64,000 bases of DNA from Pseudomonadota bacterium (GTDB taxonomy: Bacteria > Myxococcota > Myxococcia > Myxococcales > Myxococcaceae). The DNA lies in NCBI GenBank assembly GCA_023426545.1, contig JAFAAN010000066.1, positions 62,001 through 126,000 on the forward strand, read 5' to 3'. Below the pieces are notes generated by a model. That model did no database searches and was not told where the DNA came from. It saw only the letters and a list, made by a program, of their open reading frames with translations. The translations under genes and the position numbers were made by a program. Shown one piece after another: positions 56,366-64,000 of the stretch (position 1 is the first letter of the stretch; each line of letters starts with the position of its first letter).

Positions 56366-57289
56366 CTACCGATAGCCCGTGGCGTCCGCGGGGCTGCCTG
56401 TCTCCTGGATGTCGGGGATATATCGCCAGGCATCGGGCTGGCTGCCATCCAGGTCCGTGAAGCCGTAGACGCGGGCGAGCTGGCCGCTCGACAGGGACTG
56501 TCCGCTCCAGCGTGCCCGGTCCGGGTCGGCGGCCAGCGCGGCCACCGCACGGCCTACGTAGGCCGGCGTCTCCGAGATGATGAAGTGGGGCTCCTTCGCG
56601 GTGGCGTCACGCCAGTTCGCCTCGGTGACGCCGTAGTGCTCCAGCATGGCCTCGGAGCGCAGCCAGCCTGGAGTCAGCGCCACGGCGGTGGCGCCGTGAG
56701 GCTTCAGCTCCTGCGCCTGACTCCACGCCAGCCGGAGAAGTGAGGCCTTCGCGAGGTCGTAGAACGCCGAGATGCGGTAGTGCGTCGCGTTGTAGTCCGC
56801 GGTGCCGTCGGTGACTTCGACGACCAGACCTCCCGGCTTGCGGATGAGCAGCGGCAGGGCGAAGTGGCTGGTGATGAGGTGGGTGTCCACGCCCAGCCGG
56901 AGCAGCCGCAGCCCCTTGTCGAGCGAGTGCTCCCACACGCTTCTGTTCCACTCGAAGATGGACTCGCCGCCCCAGATGTCGTTCACGAGCACATCGAGCC
57001 GCCCTTGTTCTCGGTCGATGCGCTCCACCAGGGCGCGCACCTGCTCGGGGACCAGATGGTCGGTCTGCACGGCGATGCCGAGCCCACCCGCCGCCGTCAC
57101 GAGCTCCGCCGTCTCCTCGATGGTCTCCGGCCGGTTCTGCTCGGAGCGATGCGCCCGCGTCGTCCGGCCGGTGACATAGACAGTGGCGCCCGCCGCGCCA
57201 AGCTGCACCGCGATTCCCCGGCCGGCACCGCGTGTTCCTCCCGCGACCAGCGCCACCCGTCCCTTCAATGTTCCCGTCTCGTCCCGCAT
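56366..57289 (-). CDS. Short-chain dehydrogenase/reductase
   Basis: NAD(P)-dependent oxidoreductase of 307 residues. The cofactor motif is VAGGTRGAGRGIA at about 14-26, followed by an Arg-containing turn (YVTGRTTR) that favours NADP. The structural motif is LVNDIWGG near 105, and the catalytic pair is in FYDLAKA (YxxxK) near residue 190. The acceptor substrate is unknown. The ATG at 57289 has GGAGGTGA at ideal spacing; the longer in-frame extension to 57556 is rejected. It is divergent from the export operon, with an ACCCT/AGGGT repeat cluster between. Confidence 0.9.
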   Translation of the reverse strand: MRDETGTLKGRVALVAGGTRGAGRGIAVQLGAAGATVYVTGRTTRAHRSEQNRPETIEETAELVTAAGGLGIAVQTDHLVPEQVRALVERIDREQGRLDVLVNDIWGGESIFEWNRSVWEHSLDKGLRLLRLGVDTHLITSHFALPLLIRKPGGLVVEVTDGTADYNATHYRISAFYDLAKASLLRLAWSQAQELKPHGATAVALTPGWLRSEAMLEHYGVTEANWRDATAKEPHFIISETPAYVGRAVAALAADPDRARWSGQSLSSGQLARVYGFTDLDGSQPDAWRYIPDIQETGSPADATGYR

Positions 57290-57324
57290 GCGTGTCACCT
57301 CCGTGGAATTCAGAACCCGGGGAG

Positions 57325-57351
57325 ACCCTATGAGGGTTTCTTGACACCCTC
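57325..57351. promoter_or_regulatory. ACCCT/AGGGT inverted and direct repeat cluster
   Basis: ACCCT (57325-57329) and AGGGT (57333-57337) form a palindrome around ATG. GAGGGT (57332-57337) also pairs with ACCCTC (57346-57351), so ACCCT recurs at 21 bp, two helical turns. A TTGACA (57341-57346) on the plus strand lies inside. It sits 36 bp before the SDR start codon in a 178-bp divergent region and is a candidate operator. Confidence 0.4.
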
Positions 57352-57467
57352 TGACAGGATTGGGGCCGTTGGCTCGGTTCGAGCAAGAGATCACCACGGC
57401 CTTTCGCGGCCCGCCTGTTCGACCGGACACGTGTCGACATGCCGCAATCCGTACGCGAGGAGGTTGC

Positions 57468-58871
57468 GTGATTCGACCACTCACCCTGTGCGCTTTCCTT
57501 TGCCTGGCAGGGGCGGCGCTCGCCCGGCCACCCGCGGCAGGCGTGGTCTGTGCCACCTATCCCTCGGCGCCCGCGTGTATGGGGCAACAGCCCGCCTGCA
57601 CGCTCTGCCACACGGCACCGCCGCAGCGGAACGCGTTCGGCGCCTCGCTGGAGGCGCACCTGGCGCCCGGCGCACCGCGTCCGTTGTCCGATAGTGACTT
57701 CTCCATGGCCCTGCCCGAGGCGCTGCGAGCGGTGGAGGGCGAGGACGTGGATGGTGATGGTGTGACGAACGGGGAGGAACTCCTGCGCGGCACATTGCCC
57801 GCGGACCCCGCGAGCGTTCCCAACCAGCCAGGAGCCTGCGCGGCGGGGCAGAATCCCCGGTACGACGTGTGCCGCTACGACCTGCGCTTCGCCTATCGGC
57901 GCGTGCTGCTCGACTTCTGCGGGAAGTCGCCCACGTACGCCGAGCTCAAGGCTTTCGACGCGCGCGGCGAGGAGGGCAAGCGCGAGCTTCTCGACGCCGA
58001 GCTCGACCGCTGTACAGCCAGCGAGTTCTGGCGCGGCAAGGATGGCCAGCTGTGGAAGCTGGCGCACCCGAAAATCCGGCCGGTGGGCTCCATCAAGGCG
58101 GGAGAGGACCGGGGGGCCATTCCCCTCGCGGACTACTACGACGACTACGCGCTCTACGCCTACGCCCAGCTCGACGACCGCGACGCACGCGAGGTGATGA
58201 CCGCGAAGTACTACGTGCGCCGGGAGACGGGGCCCACCCGCTACACCGCGGTGCCGTCGTTGCCCTCCCAGTTCGTGGAAGAGGGGCGCCGCGCGGGAAA
58301 CCTCACCTCGGCGTGGAGCCTCATCTCCTTCGTGATGTTCACCGCGCTGCCACGCAACGCGGCGTCGCAGAGCTACCGCGCCTACCTGGGCCTCGACATC
58401 GCGTTGCAACAAGGGCTCTACAGCATCCCCGGTGAGCCGAGGGACTACGATGCCAAGGGCGTGCAGGCCCCGGCCTGTGCCGCGTGTCACGCGACGTTGG
58501 ATCCGCTCAGCTATCCCTTCCGCAATTACAACGGGCTCACCAGCCTCGTCTTGGCCCGCTACGTGCCAGACCGCATCGAGCGTTACTTCGCCACGGATGC
58601 GCCGGACATCACCCAGATTCCCGAGTCCGGATTTCTGCTGGGGCAGCCCGTGGGGGACCTCCTGGAGTGGGCCCAGGTGGGGGCCAACAGCGACGCCTTC
58701 GCCATCTCCGCCGTCACGGATTACTGGAAGCTGCTGGTGGGCCACCCACCGACGCCCGAGGAGCACGACGAGTTCGTCGCCCTCTGGCAGCGCTTCAAGG
58801 GCACGCACCGGTACAGCGTGCAGCGGATGCTCCATGACCTGATTCGCACGGAGGCCTACGGTGCGCCTTGA
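57468..58871 (+). CDS. Exported protein with two CxxCH motifs (DUF1588-like)
   Basis: Secreted protein of 467 residues. A signal peptide (LTLCAFLCLAGAALA) ends near residue 19. CTLCH at 44-48 is a c-type heme motif, and a DVDGDGVTNGEELL loop near residues 88-101 resembles a calcium-binding type 3 repeat. A second motif in ACAACHATLDPLSYPFRNY near 345 closely resembles the core of DUF1588 proteins, often found with DUF1592/DUF1552/DUF1501 partners. Two covalent hemes are expected if cytochrome c maturation acts on it. The GTG at 57468 has AGGAGG at good spacing. The next gene overlaps its 3' end by 11 bp, so the trio is an operon. Confidence 0.78.
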   Translation: MIRPLTLCAFLCLAGAALARPPAAGVVCATYPSAPACMGQQPACTLCHTAPPQRNAFGASLEAHLAPGAPRPLSDSDFSMALPEALRAVEGEDVDGDGVTNGEELLRGTLPADPASVPNQPGACAAGQNPRYDVCRYDLRFAYRRVLLDFCGKSPTYAELKAFDARGEEGKRELLDAELDRCTASEFWRGKDGQLWKLAHPKIRPVGSIKAGEDRGAIPLADYYDDYALYAYAQLDDRDAREVMTAKYYVRRETGPTRYTAVPSLPSQFVEEGRRAGNLTSAWSLISFVMFTALPRNAASQSYRAYLGLDIALQQGLYSIPGEPRDYDAKGVQAPACAACHATLDPLSYPFRNYNGLTSLVLARYVPDRIERYFATDAPDITQIPESGFLLGQPVGDLLEWAQVGANSDAFAISAVTDYWKLLVGHPPTPEEHDEFVALWQRFKGTHRYSVQRMLHDLIRTEAYGAP

Positions 58872-59538
58872 GACCTTCCTGTTGGCATGCGTCCTGGCCC
58901 TGGCCGCCTGCACACGGCAGCCGGTGGCCCGGGTGGTGGATGTGGACGCCGGTACGCCGCCGGTGGGCCATGCGCCGGATTCGGGCTCGCCTGCCGCCGT
59001 GGCCAGGTCGACCCGGAACAACCTCCGCTTCAAGGGGCCCGAGCGGCTGACCGCCGATTTCGCCGCAGCGCTCGATCTGCCTCCGGACCAGCTCTGCAAC
59101 GAGCTGGGCCAGTACCCGTGCGCCACGTTCGTTCACACCGTCACGCTGGGGGGCGTGGACCCCTATCGGAGCGGCCTCTACGAGCCGCTTCCCATCACCG
59201 GCGTGACGACGCCCATCGCCGTGGACCGGCTGGTGCTGGCTGCTTGCGCGCAGCGAGTGGCGCGCGACGTGGATGCGCCGGCGGAGGCCGTCATCTTCAG
59301 GGGCGTGGCGCTGGACGCCCAGGGGCGGCTGGTGGGCCAGCAGGGCCAGCCGGTGCGGGACGCCATCAACGTCCTCTATCAGCGAGGGCTCCAGCGGGAC
59401 GCGGAGGGCTCTGAATTGGACGCGTGGCTTCGGCTCGCGGCCGCCATCGAGTCCTCGGGCCGCGGCCGACCGGGTCGCGACTGGATGACCGCGGTCTGCT
59501 TCGGCGTCCTCTCTTCGGCCGAGTCCGTCTTCTTCTGA
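58861..59538 (+). CDS. Lipoprotein of unknown function in the export operon
   Basis: Lipoprotein of 225 residues. The signal peptide ends in LALAACTRQ, with the lipidated Cys at residue 17. I do not recognise a family. The mature part has CNELGQYPCATFVHTVTLGGVDPY near residue 80, two Cys that could pair, and a C-terminal helical half. There is no heme motif. The GTG start at 58861 lies inside the end of the preceding CxxCH gene, and the stop is 11 bp before the DUF1501-like gene, indicating tight coupling. It may be a bridging or anchoring subunit of the same complex. Confidence 0.75.
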   Translation: MRLETFLLACVLALAACTRQPVARVVDVDAGTPPVGHAPDSGSPAAVARSTRNNLRFKGPERLTADFAAALDLPPDQLCNELGQYPCATFVHTVTLGGVDPYRSGLYEPLPITGVTTPIAVDRLVLAACAQRVARDVDAPAEAVIFRGVALDAQGRLVGQQGQPVRDAINVLYQRGLQRDAEGSELDAWLRLAAAIESSGRGRPGRDWMTAVCFGVLSSAESVFF

Positions 59539-59549
59539 GGGAACCTTCC

Positions 59550-61100
59550 ATGTCACTGCGCAACAATGGCCGGCTCTCGCGCCGGGAGCTGATGAAGGCA
59601 CTGTCGATGTGCGCCGCGGGTTCCTCTGCCTTGGGGCCCCTGCTGACAGGCTGCCGGGAGTCGCTGGAGACGCCCGCTTCGCTGGAGCAGCGCGGCGGTG
59701 CTCGCCGGGCGCGGCTCGACGGAAAGCCTCGCTTCCTCATCGTCGTGGGCGCCGCGGGAGGCGCATCCATCATCGACAGCTTCCTGGCGGTCCGCGCCTC
59801 GGAAGCGGGAGTGGAGGCGGCCCGGCTCAATACCTTCGCGGAGGCACAGGTGCAGGGTGTCCCGGACTCGCCCTTCCGCGCGGTGCGTGTGCGCAGCCTG
59901 CGCTTGGGGAGTATCCCCCTGCCGGTGGTGACGGACCAGCTCCCCTTCGTGACGAAGCACAAGGACTCCATGCTGGTGGCGACCACTGTGGGGACGTCCG
60001 TCAACCACGTCATCGCGCAGAAGCGCAGCCTGACGGGTAACGCCGCATGGCGGGGACGGACGCTGCAGGAGTGCGTGGCCTTGCAGTACGGCGCGGGCTT
60101 TCCCATTCCCAACGTCAACATGGGGACGGGGGGCTACGCGGAGCGGGGGACGGATGGCTCGCTGCCCGAGCACTGCTACGGCGAGGTGGTGACGAACGCG
60201 TCGTTATGGCCGCTGGGGCTCGACGGGAGCAAGGGCCTCAAGGACGTGCCGTCGGCAGACGTGCTGGCCCGGGCTCGCGAGACACGGAATGCGCTCGATG
60301 CCCAGTCCGTCTTCGGTCAGACCTTCGAGAACGCTCCCGCGCTGCGCCGCTGGAACGACCAGCGCATCGTCGGGCAGCCCGCGCTGGAGGTACAGGACCT
60401 CATCAACCGTCTCAGCGTGCTGCCTGATGCGCCGCCGCGGATGCCGCTGTCAGAGTATGGCCTCTCCGGCTCTCCGGACGGCGCGCGCCTCCGCGCGGCC
60501 TTCCCGGACTACTTCACCGACCCCGTCGAGGGGCAGGCGGCGCTGGCCTTCCTGCTCATCAAGCACCGCGTGTCGGTGACGGTGACGCTGGGGCCGTCGT
60601 TCAATGTGGCGGTGGGCGGTGCGTCGGTCATCGCGAATCCGCCGCTGGCGTTCGACTTCAGCCACAACGACCACCGCACGGGCCAGGCTTTCATGTGGGC
60701 GCGCGTGCTGGGAGTGATCGACCGGCTCATCGAGCTGCTCAAGTCGGAGCCCTTCGACGCGGCGTCGGGCGAGAGCCTTTGGGACCGGACGTTGATCTAC
60801 GTCGCCACCGATTTCGGCCGCACGCGCTCCCGTGCGGCCAATGCCACCGAGTTCGGCACCGGCCACGACCTCAACAACGGGGTCCTGCTCCTGTCTCCGA
60901 TGCTTCGGGGGAACACCGTACTGGGCGGCGTCGACCCCCTCACGACGTTGACCCACGGCTTCGACCCGCGCACCGGAGCACCCCTCCCAGGCAAGCTGGA
61001 GTCGAACGAGCCGGACATCTTCTCCGGCATCCTGACGGCGATGGGCGTCGACACGTCCGGCAGCGGCCTACCCGATGCGAGTGCCTTCATCCGAGCGTGA
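59550..61100 (+). CDS. Tat-exported DUF1501-like protein
   Basis: Protein of 516 residues. A twin-arginine signal (LSRRELMKALSMCAAG) directs folded export. The body resembles the DUF1501/alkaline-phosphatase-fold group, with FLIVVGAAGGASIIDSF near residue 59, FDFSHNDHRTGQAFMWARVL near 370 and LIYVATDFGRTRS near 415. The first usual catalytic Thr/Ser of sulfatases is not evident, so activity is uncertain. GAGGGAA precedes the ATG at 59550. Related gene pairs (CxxCH protein plus DUF1501/DUF1552 protein) are common in Planctomycetes and Myxococcota; their substrate is unknown. Confidence 0.78.
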   Translation: MSLRNNGRLSRRELMKALSMCAAGSSALGPLLTGCRESLETPASLEQRGGARRARLDGKPRFLIVVGAAGGASIIDSFLAVRASEAGVEAARLNTFAEAQVQGVPDSPFRAVRVRSLRLGSIPLPVVTDQLPFVTKHKDSMLVATTVGTSVNHVIAQKRSLTGNAAWRGRTLQECVALQYGAGFPIPNVNMGTGGYAERGTDGSLPEHCYGEVVTNASLWPLGLDGSKGLKDVPSADVLARARETRNALDAQSVFGQTFENAPALRRWNDQRIVGQPALEVQDLINRLSVLPDAPPRMPLSEYGLSGSPDGARLRAAFPDYFTDPVEGQAALAFLLIKHRVSVTVTLGPSFNVAVGGASVIANPPLAFDFSHNDHRTGQAFMWARVLGVIDRLIELLKSEPFDAASGESLWDRTLIYVATDFGRTRSRAANATEFGTGHDLNNGVLLLSPMLRGNTVLGGVDPLTTLTHGFDPRTGAPLPGKLESNEPDIFSGILTAMGVDTSGSGLPDASAFIRA

Positions 61101-61162
61101 CCCAGGGGCGTGGACGGCGCCCTACGTCCGCTGCCATGCCTTCGTGGCAGCGTCAGTCTGCA

Positions 61163-62308
61163 TCAACCCGGGAATGCGCCCCGCCGCTCGACGTCGATGC
61201 CGCGCAGCCCCTTGAACCCCAGGGAGGCTGCGAACTGGAGGAAGTCCGTCTGGGGCAGGCTGCCGCCCAAGGCGCCCGCGCGAATGCCCAGACGCGTGAA
61301 GGACGCATCGAGGTCGATGGGGACGCGGCTGCGCACGGCGTAGTCCACCCGTCCCGGAAGATAGCCCGCGTTGGCGGCGATGACGATGTGCTCGGGCAGC
61401 CGCTGCGCCCAGCGGACCGCGACCTGGGAATGGACCTGGGCGTCCGAGCTGAACAGCAGCAGGGCCACGTCGTTCGCGATGCGTGGTGGCGTCTTCGAGC
61501 ACCTCACCACCTCCCGCTGGACCTCCATCCGGCAGTCATGCAGCACGTCGACACCCGGCACATTGCCGCGCGTGATGTCCGTGGCGCGGCCGGCGCGCAG
61601 CAGGACCTCCAGTGCGAGGGGCACCGCGAACCGGGACGAGCGGCGGGCGGCGTTCAGCAGGGACACCGACTCCGTCACGGCCGTGCGCCCTGCGCGTCGG
61701 AGCGCGTCCTTGAGGAACGGGATGGGCGCATCCACGCCCTGGTCCGCCACCGTGCCCAGGGCGGCCAGCCACTCCAGCGGGCCCGGGGCGACGAAGGGTG
61801 ACACCAGGACGTAGGTGAGCAGGCTGCACGTCACGGCGGGAGTGAGCCCGTGCGCGGAGCGCAACGTGGCCCCGGGAATGTCCTCCGCGAGGGCCCGAGG
61901 CGCTACGACGAGGCAGGGCACCCGGAGGCCCGTCGTGGACGCGTCCGAGTGGACGACCTGGCCGTACGCGTCCGCATCCTGAGGCGTTCCATCGGACGGG
62001 GCCTGTCGCGGTGCTGTCGGAGTTCCTCGTTCGAGCACGACCACCGCGTCCGGCATCATTGCGCGCAGCCGCTCCTGCGTCGCGGGAGAGAAGGCATGCT
62101 CCCCCTTGTCTGGGACGCGCGCGATTCCTCGGGCTCCCTCAGCCTCCAGCGCGCGGAGGGCCAGCACCCCCGCGGCGAGCCCATCCACGCCGGGGTGGGG
62201 CACCACCACGACACGGGTCGACGCGTGTCGCGCCGCGTCGGCGGTCTGGGATGCGCGAGCGTACGAGGCGTGACAGGTCGGGGCGGTCTCCCAGTTTCGG
62301 AGTGTCAT
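61163..62308 (-). CDS. DHH-superfamily-like protein with degenerate active site
   Basis: Protein of 381 residues with the order of motifs of RecJ/NrnA-type phosphoesterases but altered residues. Motif I reads VPHPGVDGLAAG where H.(D/P)xDA is expected. The DHH position reads VVHSDASTTG. Motif IV, LAALGTVADQG, keeps its Asp, and the C-terminal DHHA1-like part lacks the GGH signature (GALGGSLPQTDF). Metal-dependent hydrolysis is therefore doubtful, and the protein may be a binding or structural relative. The ATG at 62308 is only 30 bp from the divergent peptidase start and has no ribosome site; a GTG near 62209 is a possible true start. Otherwise unassigned. Confidence 0.6.
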   Translation of the reverse strand: MTLRNWETAPTCHASYARASQTADAARHASTRVVVVPHPGVDGLAAGVLALRALEAEGARGIARVPDKGEHAFSPATQERLRAMMPDAVVVLERGTPTAPRQAPSDGTPQDADAYGQVVHSDASTTGLRVPCLVVAPRALAEDIPGATLRSAHGLTPAVTCSLLTYVLVSPFVAPGPLEWLAALGTVADQGVDAPIPFLKDALRRAGRTAVTESVSLLNAARRSSRFAVPLALEVLLRAGRATDITRGNVPGVDVLHDCRMEVQREVVRCSKTPPRIANDVALLLFSSDAQVHSQVAVRWAQRLPEHIVIAANAGYLPGRVDYAVRSRVPIDLDASFTRLGIRAGALGGSLPQTDFLQFAASLGFKGLRGIDVERRGAFPG

Positions 62309-62338
62309 CGGACGCGGGTTCTTCTACGGTCCGCGGTC

Positions 62339-64000
62339 ATGAACCGGAAACATCCTCTGAGCTTCCTCCTGCGCACGGCCGCCGCCGTGGCGCTGCCCGC
62401 CTTCCTGGGGTGTGCCCAGGACTCGCAAGTGACGCGTGAGGCGCCTCCGCCCGCCGAGTCCCAGGCCCCCAGCGCCGCTTCGTCCAAGGCCACGCCGGAA
62501 GAGGCGAAGGCGTTCGTGGAGAAGGTCAACGCGGACTTGAAGGCGCTGTGGACGAAGCAGGCCGTCGCCGAGTGGATCAAGTCCACGTACATCACCGACG
62601 ACACCGAGCAGAACGCGGCCTACGTCAACGAAGAGGTGCTGGCCTACGTCAACGGCGCCATCAAGGAGGCCCAGCGCTTCGAGGGCCTGGCGCTGGACGC
62701 GGACTCCGCGCGCATGCTGCACCTGCTCAAGGTGTCCCAGGCGCTGCCGGCGCCATCGGACGCGCAGCAGCGCGCCGAGCTGGCCGCCACGGCCGCGAAG
62801 CTGGAGGGCCTCTACGGCAAGGGCAAGTACTGTGGGCCGGACGGTAAGGGGAAGTGCCGCGACCTGGAGGAGCTGTCCGACGTCATCGCGGAGAGCCGCA
62901 ACTACGACGAGCTGCTGGACGCATGGCAGGGCTGGCACTCCGTGGCGCGCCCCATGCGCCCGCTGTACGAGCGCCTGGTCTCCATCTCCAACGAGGGCGC
63001 GAAGGACATCGGCTTCAACGACCTGGGCACGCTGTGGCGCTCCGCCTACGACATGGCGCCGGCCGAGTTCGAGGTCGAGGCCCAGCGCCTGTGGGGCCAG
63101 GTGAAGCCGCTCTACGACGACCTGCACTGCTACGTGCGCGGCCGGCTGGCGAAGCGGTACGGCGCCGACAAGGTGCCCGAGGGCAAGCCCATTCCCGCGC
63201 ACCTGCTGGGCAACATGTGGGCGCAGGAGTGGAACAACATCTACCCGCTGGTGGAGCCCTTCCCGGGGCAGGCCAGCCTGAACGTGGACGCGGCGCTGAA
63301 GCAGCAGAAGTACGACGCGCTGCGGATGGTGAAGTTGGGTGAGAAGTTCTTCACCTCGCTGGGGCTCAAGGAGCTGCCGCCCACCTTCTTCGAGCGCTCG
63401 CAGTTCACCAAGCCGGAAGGCCGCGACGTCGTGTGTCACGCCAGCGCGTGGGACGTGAACTTCAGCAACGACCTCCGCATCAAGATGTGCATCAAGCCCA
63501 CGGAGGAGGACCTCGTCACCATCCACCATGAGCTGGGCCACAACTATTACTACACGTACTACTACCAGCTCCCGGTGCTCTATCAGGCCGGCGCGAACGA
63601 CGGCTTCCACGAGGCGATTGGCGACGCGCTCACGCTGTCCATCACCCCGGGCTACCTCCAGCAGGTGGGGCTGCTGAAGGGCGTTCCGAAGAACGACAAG
63701 AACCTCATCAACCTCCAGATGAAGGACGCGCTGGAGAAGATTGCCTTCCTGCCCTTCGGCCTGCTGGTGGACCAGTGGCGCTGGGAGGTGTTCTCCGGCC
63801 GCGTGCAGCCGACGGACTACAACAAGTCCTGGTGGACGCTGCGCGAGAAGTACCAGGGCGTGGCCGCGCCGGTGGCGCGCTCGGAGCAGGACTTTGACCC
63901 GGGGGCGAAGTACCACGTGCCCGCAAACGTTCCGTATACGCGGTATTTCCTGGCGCGAATCCTCCAGTTCCAGTTCCACAAGGCGCTCTGCGAGGCGGCC
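62339..64000 (+). CDS. M2-family (ACE-like) peptidyl-dipeptidase lipoprotein, 3' end cut by window
   Basis: Zinc dipeptidyl carboxypeptidase related to angiotensin-converting enzyme. 554 codons are present and the frame is still open at the edge, so the C-terminus is missing. The signal peptide ends in a lipobox (AFLGCAQD). The mostly helical body has the motif IHHELGHNYYY with HEXXH at 397-401, and the third ligand Glu in GFHEAIGDALTLS about 24 residues later, so the zinc site is complete. M2 enzymes in bacteria cleave C-terminal dipeptides, probably from imported or extracellular peptides. The DHH-like gene starts 30 bp away in the other direction. Confidence 0.92.
   Translation, partial: MNRKHPLSFLLRTAAAVALPAFLGCAQDSQVTREAPPPAESQAPSAASSKATPEEAKAFVEKVNADLKALWTKQAVAEWIKSTYITDDTEQNAAYVNEEVLAYVNGAIKEAQRFEGLALDADSARMLHLLKVSQALPAPSDAQQRAELAATAAKLEGLYGKGKYCGPDGKGKCRDLEELSDVIAESRNYDELLDAWQGWHSVARPMRPLYERLVSISNEGAKDIGFNDLGTLWRSAYDMAPAEFEVEAQRLWGQVKPLYDDLHCYVRGRLAKRYGADKVPEGKPIPAHLLGNMWAQEWNNIYPLVEPFPGQASLNVDAALKQQKYDALRMVKLGEKFFTSLGLKELPPTFFERSQFTKPEGRDVVCHASAWDVNFSNDLRIKMCIKPTEEDLVTIHHELGHNYYYTYYYQLPVLYQAGANDGFHEAIGDALTLSITPGYLQQVGLLKGVPKNDKNLINLQMKDALEKIAFLPFGLLVDQWRWEVFSGRVQPTDYNKSWWTLREKYQGVAAPVARSEQDFDPGAKYHVPANVPYTRYFLARILQFQFHKALCEAA

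Overview
This window is a high-GC deltaproteobacterial chromosome segment of Myxococcus/Corallococcus type. The clues are the strong third-position G+C bias of every real gene (which produces many long false antisense frames), an encapsulin and ferritin-like cargo pair of the Myxococcus xanthus kind, a secreted M36 protease ending in a MYXO-CTERM sorting tail, and a PilZ protein and an orphan NtrC-type regulator. No insertion sequence, phage, CRISPR array or rRNA was seen. The last gene runs off the right edge.

Layout. 0.2-1.8 kb: an aromatic-ring FAD monooxygenase. 1.9-4.9 kb (minus): a two-gene unit with a recognisable sigma70-type promoter, encoding a PilZ/acyltransferase-like protein and a heme-oxygenase-like (HDO) protein. 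5.2-5.7 kb: a small degenerate histidine-kinase ATPase. 6.0-14.1 kb: a TCA-cycle block icd-mdh-sdhA-sdhB-sucC-sucD-ndk, without an sdhC membrane anchor. 14.3-21.1 kb: translation and RNA modification genes rlmN, rpsP-khpA-rimM-trmD-rplS, then a membrane SMC-like protein with a lost P-loop, yraN and rsmI. 21.2-26.5 kb (minus): an outer-membrane barrel, an M23 peptidase, an NtrC-type response regulator, and encA and encB.

26.6-31.8 kb: murJ, a five-S1-domain RNA-binding protein with an RGG-rich head, an initiator tRNA with its own promoter and terminator, and an NmrA-like protein. 32.3-37.6 kb: a large secreted M36 metalloprotease with six Ig/PKD-like repeats, preceded by a 27-bp palindrome. 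37.8-42.9 kb: patatin-like lipase, Tat-exported amidase, a DUF1330/2OG-Fe(II) oxygenase pair and a divergent O-methyltransferase.

43.2-52.0 kb: a three-gene membrane system consisting of a YqiJ-like OB-fold membrane protein with an 11-residue tandem repeat, a YqiK-type flotillin and a giant DUF3686-type AAA+ ATPase. 52.0-57.3 kb: a bacterial expansin lipoprotein, a VWA-domain protein, a VOC metalloenzyme, an HGSNAT-like membrane acyltransferase and an SDR. 57.5-61.1 kb: a three-gene export operon (di-CxxCH protein, lipoprotein, Tat-exported DUF1501-like protein). 61.2-64.0 kb: a degenerate DHH-family protein and a partial ACE-like M2 peptidase lipoprotein.

The parts most worth follow-up are the repeat-bearing YqiJ/flotillin/AAA+ triad, the encapsulin cluster with its own sigma54-type regulator, the PilZ/HDO pair, and three proteins that keep a fold but appear to have lost the catalytic motif (SMC-like, DHH-like, HATPase-like).
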